Source: Lewinellaceae bacterium
GTDB taxonomy: Bacteria; Bacteroidota; Bacteroidia; Chitinophagales; Saprospiraceae
DNA length: 64,000 nucleotides
Direction of reading: 5' to 3'
Assembly (NCBI GenBank): GCA_020636075.1
Contig: JACJYO010000006.1
Coordinates: 372,001-436,000 of the forward strand
Part shown: one piece after another, positions 51,842 to 61,318 of the stretch
How positions within the stretch are numbered: position 1 is the stretch's first letter
Layout: each line of letters starts with the position of its first letter
Notes under the pieces: model-generated
Seen by the model: the letters and a program-made list of their open reading frames with translations, nothing else
Told to the model about the DNA's origin: nothing
Database searches by the model: none
Translations under genes and position numbers: made by a program

Positions 51842-54800
51842 TTACCGATACAACGTCACATCTCCGGCATACACCTCCACAGCGCCGTCTACAAACTTGA
51901 TCACGGCCTGCCAGACAAATACGCCCGGATTCATATCCTGACCCCGGAAGCGGCCATCCCAGCCTTCCGATTCTTCGTTGGGCTGAAAATGTTCGTTCAG
52001 ATACAACTGGTTGCCCCAACGATCAAATATGCGCAGGGTCTGAATTTCAGCCACACCCCGGCCAAACAACAGAAAACGATCGTTTTCCCCATCGCCATTC
52101 GGCGAAAAAATTGTGGGTGCGTAAAGGTTCCGGCGGCGGTCCACCTGTACCACCACATCGGCTTCAGCTGTGCAACCATTCTGGTCGGTGATCTGTAGCC
52201 GGTAAATCGTTGGCCGGAACGGACGTGCCCACGGAGTTGGACAATCCGTACAGGAAAGCCCGTCTGCCGGGGTCCATTGCCAAGTGGCTACCTGGCTGTA
52301 CGGCATGTTCAACTCAGGCTCCAATTGCAGCGAATCACCCAGTTCAAGTATCGGCCCAACACTCAAAGTCACTTCCGGAATGAACGGTGGCAGAATCGCA
52401 ACCTCTACCGCAGCGGAGCAGTTGTAAGCATCCTGGACAACCAGGGTATACGCGCCGGGCGGCAGACTGCTGAAATTCGGTGCAGGTTGAAATTGTAAAC
52501 CTCCATCCCGGGAATAGCGGAACGGCGCGACACCGCCGGAAATGGCCCCAATGGCAATGCTGCCCGTCGTGCGGTGGCAATCCGGCTGAATGAGCTCCGG
52601 CGTAAATGCCGGTGGCGGTACTTCAGTGATCGTTACCGCATCCGTGGCTGAACAGCCGTTTCCGGTATTTGTTACGGTCAGCTGGTAGGTTCCTGCGCTG
52701 TTCACCATCGGATTTGCGCTGTTGGCGCCACTCAGGATGTTCCCGCCACTCGTTGCCAACCAGGCAAACGAAAGGGAGGCCGCCGTAGTGCTGCTGCCTT
52801 GCAAGGTTGTTTCGGCGTGATTGCAATGCAGTTCATCACCGGGTCCGGCCTCTGCGTTTGGCGCAGCCAAATCTTCTAAAACAGTAACCGAGGCGGTGCT
52901 GCTGCATCCGTTTTGCTGATTTTGTATGGTTAAAACGTAAATGCCCGCGGCCTGAACCAAAGGCGTCAGGCTGTTTTGGCCGTTGCTGAATTGACCGTTG
53001 GCCGTTGTCCAGTTGAAAGTGTAACCGGGTCCATTACTCGAAGCGCTGGCATCCAGGGCAACGGTGTCGCGCGTACAGGTGCGCACCAGCGGTTGTGCGA
53101 TCAGCGCGGTGGGCGGCGTGGTATTTTCCAATACAGTTACCGAAGCGCTGGCGGTGCAGCCATTTGCCCCATCCGTCACGAGGAGTGTGTAACCGGCCGC
53201 CTGGAGTACCGTGGGACCGGGGCTGTTGGCGCCGCTGCCAATTTGGCCGCCCGACCAACTATACGTCAGCGGACCCTGGCCGGAAGAAGCAGAACCATCG
53301 AGCGCCACCTGCGGATTGGCGCAGGTGATTGTGGGCGCCGGCCCGGCATCGGCAACTGGCGGTGTGATATTTTGGTCGACCAGCACCGAGGCACTTGCCG
53401 TGCAGCCGTTTTGCAGGTTTTGCACGGTAAGCAGGTAGTTGCCCGGTGCGCCGATCATTGGTGTCAAACTGTTTTGCCCCGAAATCAATTGGCCGTCAGC
53501 GGTTGTCCAGGCACTTGAAAAACCGGTAGCCGGCTGACTGACGGTACCGCTCAGGCTCGTCGTCGGGTTGGCGCAAGTCAGCGTTTGAGGCGTGGCAATC
53601 GAAAGTAGCGGTGGCGCCTTGTCGGCCAACACCGGTACCGTAGCCGTGGCCGTGCAGCCATTGGTCTGGTTGGTCACCCGAAGGGTATACGTTCCCGGTT
53701 GGCTGATGATCGGTGTGGGTGTGGTGCCTCCGGAAACGATCGCTCCACCGGTAGTTTGCCAGAAGTAGCTAAAGTTGGGGCCGGTAGGGCTTCCTGAAAG
53801 CGAAATCGATTGAACGGAGCAAGTCAACACATTCGGCGCGGCAATTTGCACTGTGGGTGGCGTAATGTTTTGCCCAACCGTACTCTGTGCGGTTGCGGTA
53901 CAACCGTTTGTGAGATTGGTGATCGTAAGAATGTATATGCCGGGAGCATTTACTACCGGGCTCAACGTGTTTGCGCCGGAAACAATATTGCCTCCGGATG
54001 TCGCTGTCCAGTTGTGGGTGAAATTGGCGCCAACACTGCCATTGCCCTGCAAGTTTAGTTGGGTGACAGCGCAAGTGAGCGACCCCGGGTTGGTTACGGT
54101 TGCCATTGGAGCGGTAGCGTCGTTGGCGACAATAACGGAGTCGGAGGCAGTACAGCCATTAACCGGATCGGTAACCAGTAAAACATACGTGCCCGGGGCA
54201 TCGATGGTCGGGTTGAGTGTTGTGCTCCCGGAAACGAGGTTGCCGCCATTGGAGGCCGTCCAGTTGAAGGTGGCGCCGCCGTTCGCTGTGCCACTGCCAT
54301 TGAGTTTTAATGCGTTGAGCGAGCAACTCAGGGTGGCGTCGGGGCCGGCGTTTGCCGTCGGGGTTATGGTGTTTTGGAGGACGGCCACGACAGCGGTGTT
54401 GGTGCAACCATTATTGGTGTTCGTCACCAGCAATTGATAATCACCCGGTTGGTCCACGGTTGGTGTGGCGGAATTATTACCGGTAACAATGTGGCCGTTG
54501 GTGCTTGTCCATAAAATGGAAATGCCTGGGCCCGGTTCCACAACCCCTTGCAATACGGCTTGCGGTTGTACGCAAGTCAGGGTAGGGGAGGTGCCGGCGT
54601 CCGCCTGGGGTATGGCAATATCTTGCAACACCGTTGTCATGAACGTACCGGTACATCCATTAACCGTGTCTGTAACCAGAAGAGTGTACGCCCCGGGAGC
54701 ATCCACTACCGGAGCCGGACTATTTTGACCTGAAACAAACTGGCCATTGGTGGTGCTCCAGGCATAACTGAAATTTGGGCTGCCGCCAAGGGCATTCAGG

Positions 54801-57800
54801 GTGCTGTTCGCCTGAACGCAGGTCAATGTTTCAGGTGTTGGGATATTGACGTCCGGAGGGATCTGATTGGCATCTACAAGTACCGTATCGGATGACACAC
54901 AGCCGTTTTGGCTGTTTAATACTGTTAAAACATAAATGCCCGGGAGGGTGGTGCTGACGGTTATGCTGTCGGGATTACCGCCAAATCCGCCACCTACAGT
55001 TTCCCAGGAATAAAGCAGCATTGGATCCGCCTGCCCATTGTTTGCCGACAGGCTGAAAACATCCTCCGTACAGGTGAGCAGGCCATCGGGCCCGGCATCA
55101 GCGGGTGGGTGTGCCGTGTCTTCCAGTACGGTCAGTGCTGTTGTGGCCGTACAGCCATTGGAAAGGTTGGTTACGGTAAGGGCATAGGTGCCAGGAGCAT
55201 CAACGGTGGGGCTGGGGCTGTTTTGCCCACCGGTGAAATGGCCGTCGGCAGTTGACCAGTTGAAATCAAAACCGGGACCCGTGGAAGAACCACTGGTGTT
55301 CAGCGTTTGCGTCGGGTTGGTGCAGTCGATCGGGCCGGGCACGGCAGCCAGGGCTACCGGTGTGCCGGCTTCGAGGGCGACCGTTACAGACGCCGTTGCG
55401 GTGCAACCGGTGAGCAGGTTGGTCGCAGTGAGCGTGTAATTGCCCGGCGCATTGATCTCGGGGTTTAGTGTGGTGTTTCCGGAAACAATATTTCCGCCAT
55501 TGCCGGTTGTCCACAGGTAGTCAAAATTAGTTCCCGGGCCGTTGTTCTGCCCTTGAAGGCTAAGGCTCGGATTGGCACAAGTAAGCGTGTCGGGCATCCC
55601 GATGCTCAGGCCGGGCGGAGCGATGTTTTCCTGTACCAGTATATCGTCGGTGGCGGTACAACCGTTCGCCGGATTGGTGAGCAGAAGTTGATAGGTCCCC
55701 GTGGATGTGACGGTGGGTGTAGGGCTATCGCCCCCGCTGGCGATTTGGCCGTTGGTTGTGGTCCAGGCGTAAGTCAGGCCGGGGATGGTGCTGGAGCCAT
55801 TGGCATTGAGCACAACCAGTGTGTCGGCGCAGGTGAGCGTGTCCGGGGCGTTGGCAACTGCCACCAGCGCGTCAGCATCGGCAACAACGAGCACGGCACT
55901 GTCGGCCTGACAACCGGTGGTAGTGTTCGTAACCAGCAGGGTATAGGTACCTGGCGCGTTAATGCCGGGGTTGAGTGTATTGTCTCCGGAAACAATATTT
56001 CCGCCATTGCCGGCCGTCCACAGGTAGTTGAAGTTGGGGCCGGCGGAGGAACCTGCTCCGGAAAGGGAGATGTTGGGGATCTGGCAGGTAATGGTGTCTG
56101 GTGGAAGAATAACCACCAGGGGCGGTATCGTGTCAATGCCGACCAGAATGGTGTCGGTGCCTATGCAAAAATTAGTAGTGTCCAATGCACTCAAAATGTA
56201 CATCCCGGGCGACAGGATGTTGATCGACAACAGGCTGGAATCACCGGAAAGTGTGCCGCCGGTTCCCGGGGTCCATTCGGTAGTTACATTGGATGTATTC
56301 ACAGTACCGAAAATGGACAGGGTGTCGGTATCACAGGTGAAAACACCCGGTGGCTGGATGGTCACTTGGGGCAAAACGTTGTTGGCAATGATGACCAGGG
56401 TATCGCTGGCCGTACAACCATTGCTGGTATTGGTTACCGTGAACACATAGGTGCCCGGGGCATCGGCGGTAGCGTTCAGGGTGTTGCCGCCGGAGGCAAC
56501 ATTGCCGCCGTTGTATGCCGTCCAGGCGTAGGCAATATTATTGCCGGTGCTGGAGCCGGCGCCGGTGAGCGCGGCTGTTGCGGTCGCGCAGTTGAACACC
56601 GAAACATCGGATGCGGCTTCCGCTGTTGGCGGATTTGTAGCGGCGATGACCGTGGTGGTGGCTTCTGAAGTGCAGCCGGTCATTGTGTTGGTGACGAGCA
56701 AAGTGTAATCGCCCGGTTGGTCCACCGTGGCGGTAGGACCCGTGGTGCCGGAGGTGAAATTGCCCCCCGGGCCGGCCGTCCATTGATAACTGGAAAAAGC
56801 CGATTGACTGGAGTGTCCGATCAGCAGCGAAGTTGATGATCCGCAGCCGATAGGGTTGGGCTGGTCAATCCAGGCAAACAAAGGGTTGGGGCTGTCAATG
56901 ACCGACACCGTGGCAGTTTTGGTACATTCCGCTACGCCGTTGTTGAAGGTCACGGTGAGGGTATAGGTTCCGGCGGTGTTGACCACAGGGGTCAGCGTTG
57001 TTTCGCCGGAAACGATGTTACCGTTAGCCGTTTCCCAGAGGTAACTGATATCCTGCCCGGTGCTGGAACCGACACCGCTGAGGGTAACGTTTGCGCCCTC
57101 ACAGGGAATGGTGCTGATGGCTGGGCTGGCCATCGCCTGGATATTGATAATATTCACCTTAACGGTATCTGTAACCACACAAATCGGCGAAAAGACAATG
57201 TCGTCCAGACCAAAATCATTGCCGCTCACTACCGTGTTCTGATTTACGATGCAAATGGTTGCCGACGAGTTGCCGCCACTGTTCCAGGTGGTGTAAAAAT
57301 TTGCCCAGGTGCAGGGGCTTGCAGGAGCACCGAAAATTGGCCCGATCGTATTGCCGTTTATGGAAAACTGAAGCAAGGCGGGCGATGAAGCTACGAGCGT
57401 TGTTACCCAGGCGGAAAACGCATAATCGGTGTTCGGCATCACCGGCACGGTTTGACACCAAACATTCAGGTTTGGGACGCCGGCGCCATTCACAGCCATC
57501 ATGTTGCCACTGCCCGAGGTATGGTCCATGCAGGGGGAGAAGTTTGGGTGATCCGTTTGCGGATTGGGCAGTACATCGTACACCCCTTCGGGCCACAGGT
57601 CGCCCGGGCTGTACAGGTATTCACTCCAGAAATTGCTGTTCCCGCTTTCAAAGTCTCCATTTTGGATCAGGTTATTGCCCAGATCGACACCACGGACTTT
57701 TAAAACATAGGTTGCATTTTGTGTCGTCAGCACGGTTGGCGTCAGTGTTTGCGTGCCGGCCAGCCCGGTGGTAGGCGTCCACATAAAATCAAGGTAAGGA

Positions 57801-57949
57801 CCGTCGATGGAACCGTTCAGGTTGGCCGGGCCAGGTGGAAAACACAGGTAAAGATCTTCACCGGCGTCTATGGGCGGGCACTGAGCCTGGAGATTGAAAA
57901 CTGTAAAAAACAGTAGGGCGAACAAAATTGGAACGTACAAACAGCGCAT
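51842..57949 (-). CDS. Giant cell-surface protein: 18 PKD-like repeats and T9SS type B sorting domain
   Basis: Intact, 2035 residues, start 57949 (MRCLYVPILFALLFFTVFN, cleaved near LQAQC). The N-terminal part (DAGEDLYLC, NGDFESGNSNFWSEYLY) is a carbohydrate- or adhesion-like module. I count 18 repeats of about 75-95 residues, each with a Cys start (LTC..), a W of the YAWTT/YLWTA kind, PGTYTLTVTN and NGCTAT, so each repeat carries a Cys pair. The last domain begins AEVPPPAFTPELIQPDCHR, then RNLYAPTIFSPNGDGENDRF and IFDRWGNQLYLNEHF, the gliding-motility-associated type B sorting domain. Expected at the cell surface or in matrix, mediating adhesion or cell-cell contact. Its repeats are similar at DNA level, so unequal recombination may vary their number. 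Confidence 0.95.
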   Translation of the reverse strand: MRCLYVPILFALLFFTVFNLQAQCPPIDAGEDLYLCFPPGPANLNGSIDGPYLDFMWTPTTGLAGTQTLTPTVLTTQNATYVLKVRGVDLGNNLIQNGDFESGNSNFWSEYLYSPGDLWPEGVYDVLPNPQTDHPNFSPCMDHTSGSGNMMAVNGAGVPNLNVWCQTVPVMPNTDYAFSAWVTTLVASSPALLQFSINGNTIGPIFGAPASPCTWANFYTTWNSGGNSSATICIVNQNTVVSGNDFGLDDIVFSPICVVTDTVKVNIINIQAMASPAISTIPCEGANVTLSGVGSSTGQDISYLWETANGNIVSGETTLTPVVNTAGTYTLTVTFNNGVAECTKTATVSVIDSPNPLFAWIDQPNPIGCGSSTSLLIGHSSQSAFSSYQWTAGPGGNFTSGTTGPTATVDQPGDYTLLVTNTMTGCTSEATTTVIAATNPPTAEAASDVSVFNCATATAALTGAGSSTGNNIAYAWTAYNGGNVASGGNTLNATADAPGTYVFTVTNTSNGCTASDTLVIIANNVLPQVTIQPPGVFTCDTDTLSIFGTVNTSNVTTEWTPGTGGTLSGDSSLLSINILSPGMYILSALDTTNFCIGTDTILVGIDTIPPLVVILPPDTITCQIPNISLSGAGSSAGPNFNYLWTAGNGGNIVSGDNTLNPGINAPGTYTLLVTNTTTGCQADSAVLVVADADALVAVANAPDTLTCADTLVVLNANGSSTIPGLTYAWTTTNGQIASGGDSPTPTVTSTGTYQLLLTNPANGCTATDDILVQENIAPPGLSIGMPDTLTCANPSLSLQGQNNGPGTNFDYLWTTGNGGNIVSGNTTLNPEINAPGNYTLTATNLLTGCTATASVTVALEAGTPVALAAVPGPIDCTNPTQTLNTSGSSTGPGFDFNWSTADGHFTGGQNSPSPTVDAPGTYALTVTNLSNGCTATTALTVLEDTAHPPADAGPDGLLTCTEDVFSLSANNGQADPMLLYSWETVGGGFGGNPDSITVSTTLPGIYVLTVLNSQNGCVSSDTVLVDANQIPPDVNIPTPETLTCVQANSTLNALGGSPNFSYAWSTTNGQFVSGQNSPAPVVDAPGAYTLLVTDTVNGCTGTFMTTVLQDIAIPQADAGTSPTLTCVQPQAVLQGVVEPGPGISILWTSTNGHIVTGNNSATPTVDQPGDYQLLVTNTNNGCTNTAVVAVLQNTITPTANAGPDATLSCSLNALKLNGSGTANGGATFNWTASNGGNLVSGSTTLNPTIDAPGTYVLLVTDPVNGCTASDSVIVANDATAPMATVTNPGSLTCAVTQLNLQGNGSVGANFTHNWTATSGGNIVSGANTLSPVVNAPGIYILTITNLTNGCTATAQSTVGQNITPPTVQIAAPNVLTCSVQSISLSGSPTGPNFSYFWQTTGGAIVSGGTTPTPIISQPGTYTLRVTNQTNGCTATATVPVLADKAPPLLSIATPQTLTCANPTTSLSGTVSQPATGFSSAWTTADGQLISGQNSLTPMIGAPGNYLLTVQNLQNGCTASASVLVDQNITPPVADAGPAPTITCANPQVALDGSASSGQGPLTYSWSGGQIGSGANSPGPTVLQAAGYTLLVTDGANGCTASASVTVLENTTPPTALIAQPLVRTCTRDTVALDASASSNGPGYTFNWTTANGQFSNGQNSLTPLVQAAGIYVLTIQNQQNGCSSTASVTVLEDLAAPNAEAGPGDELHCNHAETTLQGSSTTAASLSFAWLATSGGNILSGANSANPMVNSAGTYQLTVTNTGNGCSATDAVTITEVPPPAFTPELIQPDCHRTTGSIAIGAISGGVAPFRYSRDGGLQFQPAPNFSSLPPGAYTLVVQDAYNCSAAVEVAILPPFIPEVTLSVGPILELGDSLQLEPELNMPYSQVATWQWTPADGLSCTDCPTPWARPFRPTIYRLQITDQNGCTAEADVVVQVDRRRNLYAPTIFSPNGDGENDRFLLFGRGVAEIQTLRIFDRWGNQLYLNEHFQPNEESEGWDGRFRGQDMNPGVFVWQAVIKFVDGAVEVYAGDVTLYR

Positions 57950-58112
57950 AGGCGTGAAATATGTTTGAAGCAGGATAGTGGAGGGCTGTGGCAAAGATAC
58001 ACCGTTGTGCCCGCTTCGCGGCCTCGAAACGCTGCGGCTGGTGGGCAATAGTCCGGGACAAGCATTTCGAACTTTCAAGCCTGACACACGCAGGATTACC
58101 GATCTTTGCCCG

Positions 58113-59618
58113 ATGAGCAAGATCTGGCAAAACCTCCGGCAAACAGCCATTGCCGGAACCGACCGCCACCCGGTTTCGGAAGCCGACCGGATGGCATTGG
58201 GCATTCCGGAGTCAGCGGATGCTGCGCAAACTGCACTGCGCGCTTTGGCAGCGGCAACCTTGCTCCACCGGGCAGCCCGGCCCCTGAATGCTGGCCCGCA
58301 TGGTTTGCCGGAGGCCTGTCCACCGGATGATCGCCCGCTGGCGCCTTCCGGAGCGGTTCCCTTGTTGGAAGTAATGCTCAATGCGGATGGCTTCCCGCAG
58401 GCGCTTCCCGATTTTTTTGAAAAAATGGACCGCCACGGCTACCGCTTGCCTCCCGAATGTATGCCGCAACTACTGGACTGGGCAGCCCGCAAGCGCCAGT
58501 TTCCCGAAGCTATGCAGCGCAGCATGGGTGCACCGGGGCGATGGCTGGCGATGCAACACCCCGATTGGCAGGCACTTTTCCCACAGGAAAAACCGGATTG
58601 GGAAACCGACGCCTTTCAGAAACGCCTGCAACTACTCCGGGAAACCCGGCAAGCACGCCCGAAAACCGCGCTGGCCTGGTTGGAAAAAACCTGGGACCAG
58701 GAGCGGGCCGAACACCGCGCACAATTTCTACAAGCGCTGCGTTTCGGACTTTCAGCGGCCGATGAAGCCCTGCTCGACCGTGCCTTGCTCGACCGGAGTC
58801 GGCCGGTGCGTTTTATGGCCCGGCGCCTGCTATTGCTGTTGCCGGATAGCGGGCTGCGCCAAACGGTTCAGCGCTGGCTGGCAAACTTGCCGGTTGCTGA
58901 ATCGAAAGCCACACGTTTGCCGTCCATTTTGGAAAAACATTTGCCGCAGGAAGGGCCTTTTTCAAAAATGCAATTGCTGGCACTGGCCGGCGAAAAAAAC
59001 AACAGCGATGCGCTGGCCATTTTGCTGGAACTTTTGCCACCGGAAGACCTGGCAAAATCGAACGGATACACACCCGCGGATTTTCTGGGAAACCTGCTCC
59101 TGGAAACCAAACTGGATGAAAGCCAGGGAACCAGTTTGCTTGAAAATATTGCCTGGCGTGCCAACCCGGACTGGCTGTTGGCTACAGCGCACTTTTTTCT
59201 CCAAAACCCGGACCACGCGTTGTGGAACACCGCGGCATTGGCCGAAATTGTTAATGCCTTGCCGGCGGTCGATTGGCTGGCCAGCATGGCTGCATTGGCT
59301 GCGCATCGCCGGCTGTTGGAGGCTGAACATTCGGCGCTGGTTTGCGCACTCCTGGAATCTGAACTACCCTGGCCGGATGCGTTGGTGCAGGCGCTGGTGT
59401 ATTATCCAATCCGCAGCGACCAGCCGCGGCACTGGACGCCTCCTGCGCATTTTAAGGCGCTTCTGCAACGCGCTGCCTATGGCTGTTCCCTGTCGGTGGG
59501 GCTGGCCCTGAACATTGACGACACCAACAACTGGCCATTTCCCTGGTATGGTGAGTTGGTCCGATTCAAAAAAGTGGTGGCATTCCGGCAGCGGCTGGCA
59601 CAGGCTTTCCCGGATTAA
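58113..59618 (+). CDS. DUF5691-like helical protein
   Basis: Intact, 501 residues from MSKIWQNLRQTAIAGTDRHP (58113); a longer in-frame start lies at 57978. Long helical repeats with landmarks of DUF5691: MPQLLDWAARKRQFPEAM, APGRWLAMQHPDWQALFP, LLDRALLDRSRPVRFMARRL (HEAT-like) and LPDSGLRQTVQRWL. No signal peptide. DUF5691 proteins are usually found with a SWIM zinc-finger protein, an AAA/MoxR ATPase and a VWA protein as a set. None of those partners is within this window, so the gene appears orphaned. Function unknown. Divergent from the giant surface-protein gene with 163 bp between starts. Confidence 0.75.
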   Translation: MSKIWQNLRQTAIAGTDRHPVSEADRMALGIPESADAAQTALRALAAATLLHRAARPLNAGPHGLPEACPPDDRPLAPSGAVPLLEVMLNADGFPQALPDFFEKMDRHGYRLPPECMPQLLDWAARKRQFPEAMQRSMGAPGRWLAMQHPDWQALFPQEKPDWETDAFQKRLQLLRETRQARPKTALAWLEKTWDQERAEHRAQFLQALRFGLSAADEALLDRALLDRSRPVRFMARRLLLLLPDSGLRQTVQRWLANLPVAESKATRLPSILEKHLPQEGPFSKMQLLALAGEKNNSDALAILLELLPPEDLAKSNGYTPADFLGNLLLETKLDESQGTSLLENIAWRANPDWLLATAHFFLQNPDHALWNTAALAEIVNALPAVDWLASMAALAAHRRLLEAEHSALVCALLESELPWPDALVQALVYYPIRSDQPRHWTPPAHFKALLQRAAYGCSLSVGLALNIDDTNNWPFPWYGELVRFKKVVAFRQRLAQAFPD

Positions 59619-59675
59619 AATGCGAATTGGCACAACCTTGGGGCTGGGTTTTGCGTCTAACAAATTGAGAAGGTA

Positions 59676-60112
59676 GTGAGGGGGTGACTGGCAGTCTAAT
59701 GTCGTCAACTTAGCGTGTACTCTTCAATGGAACGCGGATGACGCCGATCCCGCTTTCAGCGGGAACACGGATTTACACTGATTTTTTTTAAAAAATCTGC
59801 GGCAATCCGCGTTGTTTACATCCGCGTCATCCGCGTTCCAACTTGCTAATACTACTTTGTTACTTTAAACACTGTGGTATTGAATGTCGAATATCGAACG
59901 CCCAATGTCCAATTTCGAAGTAGTTTGATCCGAAGAAGGGATGAACTGGATAAACAAAATGCGAAAAAAGTGCTGTGCCCACAATCAAAACACTTCGAAA
60001 TTGGACATTGGGCGTTCGATATTCGACATTGCTTGTTTTTTCGGGTGCGGCAACTTTAAAGTGACAAAGTAGTACTAAGTTGACGACATTAGACTGGCAG
60101 TCACCCCCTCAC
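59676..60112. mobile_element. Interrupted palindrome carrying a 397-bp transposon-like insertion
   Basis: The host palindrome is GTGAGGGGGTG (59676-59686), ACTGGCAGT, CACCCCCTCAC (60102-60112). It is split by 59696-60092. The insertion has 18-bp perfect terminal inverted repeats, CTAATGTCGTCAACTTAG (59696-59713) and CTAAGTTGACGACATTAG (60075-60092). The 9-bp ACTGGCAGT is duplicated on both sides (59687-59695 and 60093-60101), which is a target-site duplication. Inside are further palindromes: 20-bp arms at 59850-59869/60055-60074 (one mismatch) and perfect 39-bp arms at 59883-59921/59992-60030. In the left side, 59714-59849 is an extra insert holding its own inverted repeat (59729-59743/59825-59839) and a small hairpin (59749-59763). 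No transposase frame is present. Lies in the spacer between the DUF5691-like gene and clpP. Confidence 0.9.
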
Positions 60113-60162
60113 TCGGGAACTCAAAATCATCCCGCTTAAGCGGTATGTTCCGGGCGGCTACC

Positions 60163-60170
60163 TACTTTTG
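60163..60170 (+). promoter_or_regulatory. Candidate clpP promoter -7 element
   Basis: TACTTTTG matches TAnnTTTG 21 bp before the ATG at 60192. No clear -33 TTTG, so only the -7 is called. Confidence 0.45.
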
Positions 60171-60191
60171 CCGGAAACTAAAAAATAAATT

Positions 60192-60752
60192 ATGGATATC
60201 AACAACGCGAAATTGCAAGATGCTATCGACTCAAAACTTTTGGGTACGCGTAAAGTATTTCTCTGGGGACAAGTTGACGATAAATCGGCCCGGCATGTGG
60301 TCGACCGGCTTTTGTACCTTGAATTGATGGAACCCGGAAAAGAAATTCAACTGATCATCAACAGCCCGGGCGGATACGTCACCTCTGGCTTTGCGATCTA
60401 CGACACCATGGTCGGGATTTCCAGCCCGGTTTCCACCATTTGTGCTGGCCTGGCGGCTTCGATGGGGGCTATCCTGTTGTCTGCCGGTGAAAAGGGGCGC
60501 CGTTTTGCACTGCCACATGCCCGGGTGATGATCCACCAACCCAGCGGCGGCGCAGGGGGCTCGGCGGCGGAAATCACGATTCAAATCGAGGAATTGTTGA
60601 AAACAAAACAATTGGGCGCCGAAATACTGGCCCGGAATTGCGGACAGTCCGTTGAAAAGATTTTGAAGGATTTTAATCGCGACTATTGGATGTCTGCCGA
60701 GGAATCCGTCGATTACGGCATCGTGGATGCGAAGCTGGAAAAACTGCTCTAA
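60192..60752 (+). CDS. clpP: ATP-dependent Clp protease proteolytic subunit
   Basis: Intact, 186 residues, a normal length. Catalytic triad by count: Ser90 in GLAASMGAILL, His115 in VMIHQPSGG, Asp164 in FNRDYWMSAEES. The family motif NSPGG lies before the serine (LIINSPGGYVTSGFAIYD). It would form a double heptameric ring degrading proteins delivered by ClpX or ClpA/C. No clpX or trigger-factor gene follows; instead a lipoprotein gene starts 32 bp downstream. It may be one of two clpP copies, as is common in Bacteroidota. Confidence 0.94.
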   Translation: MDINNAKLQDAIDSKLLGTRKVFLWGQVDDKSARHVVDRLLYLELMEPGKEIQLIINSPGGYVTSGFAIYDTMVGISSPVSTICAGLAASMGAILLSAGEKGRRFALPHARVMIHQPSGGAGGSAAEITIQIEELLKTKQLGAEILARNCGQSVEKILKDFNRDYWMSAEESVDYGIVDAKLEKLL

Positions 60753-60784
60753 TTCGGGCTTTGCCTGTTTGAAACTAATTGGAT

Positions 60785-61318
60785 ATGCGTCGTACACGGA
60801 TTGCTCCCGGGTTTTTGCTTGCCCTCCTGTTGCTCGCTTTTATCGGGTGTAAAAAAGATGAGGTAACACCCGGATTTGATATGATCTACCAGCAGGAATT
60901 CTCTATCCCGCCAGGTATCGGGCCGTTTGTAACCCATCATTTTTATTTGAAAAACTTGTTCACCCGCTATGATGCGCTTTTGGCCCAGGCCGGCAAAACG
61001 GATGCTGATATCGTCGGGATCTTGCCGGTGCAGGCGGCTATTGAAGGGGTGTTTGGCGATGCGAATTTCAACATCGTCGAGGATGCCTCGCTGCGTATTT
61101 ATGAGGAAAGCGATCCTAACGGCTATATCGAGGTAGCCTACCGTTTCCCCACGCCGCTCGACCCAAGTAACAAGCTGGACCTGATCCCCTCCCTGGCCGA
61201 TGCCAAGCGCATCATGTCGACAGACCGTTTCAGCATCGACCTGGCGTTGCGGCTGCGCAACACCACTACCGATGATACACCGGTTCGGTTGAGTTTACAG
61301 TTTAAGGCAGGGTATTAA
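60785..61318 (+). CDS. Small lipoprotein of unknown function
   Basis: Intact, 177 residues. The start at 60785 gives MRRTRIAPGFLLALLLLAFI followed by GCKKDE: a lipobox ending in Cys with Lys-Lys and acidic residues, typical of a Bacteroidota lipoprotein exposed at the surface or outer membrane. The mature part is a beta-rich domain (QQEFSIPPGIGPFVTHHFYL, NGYIEVAYRFPTPLDPSNK). No family is recognised. It follows clpP by 32 bp and may be cotranscribed. The TAA stop is followed directly by CG and a 7-mer array. Confidence 0.8.
   Translation: MRRTRIAPGFLLALLLLAFIGCKKDEVTPGFDMIYQQEFSIPPGIGPFVTHHFYLKNLFTRYDALLAQAGKTDADIVGILPVQAAIEGVFGDANFNIVEDASLRIYEESDPNGYIEVAYRFPTPLDPSNKLDLIPSLADAKRIMSTDRFSIDLALRLRNTTTDDTPVRLSLQFKAGY

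Noticed and set aside
53853..56668. Long plus-strand frames across the giant surface-protein gene
   Set aside because: They arise from the repetitive Thr/Gly-rich DNA of the minus-strand gene and repeat with the same period.
59874..60059. 61-codon frame inside the nested element
   Set aside because: It is made of the two arms of a 39-bp inverted repeat and their loop, and does not resemble a transposase.
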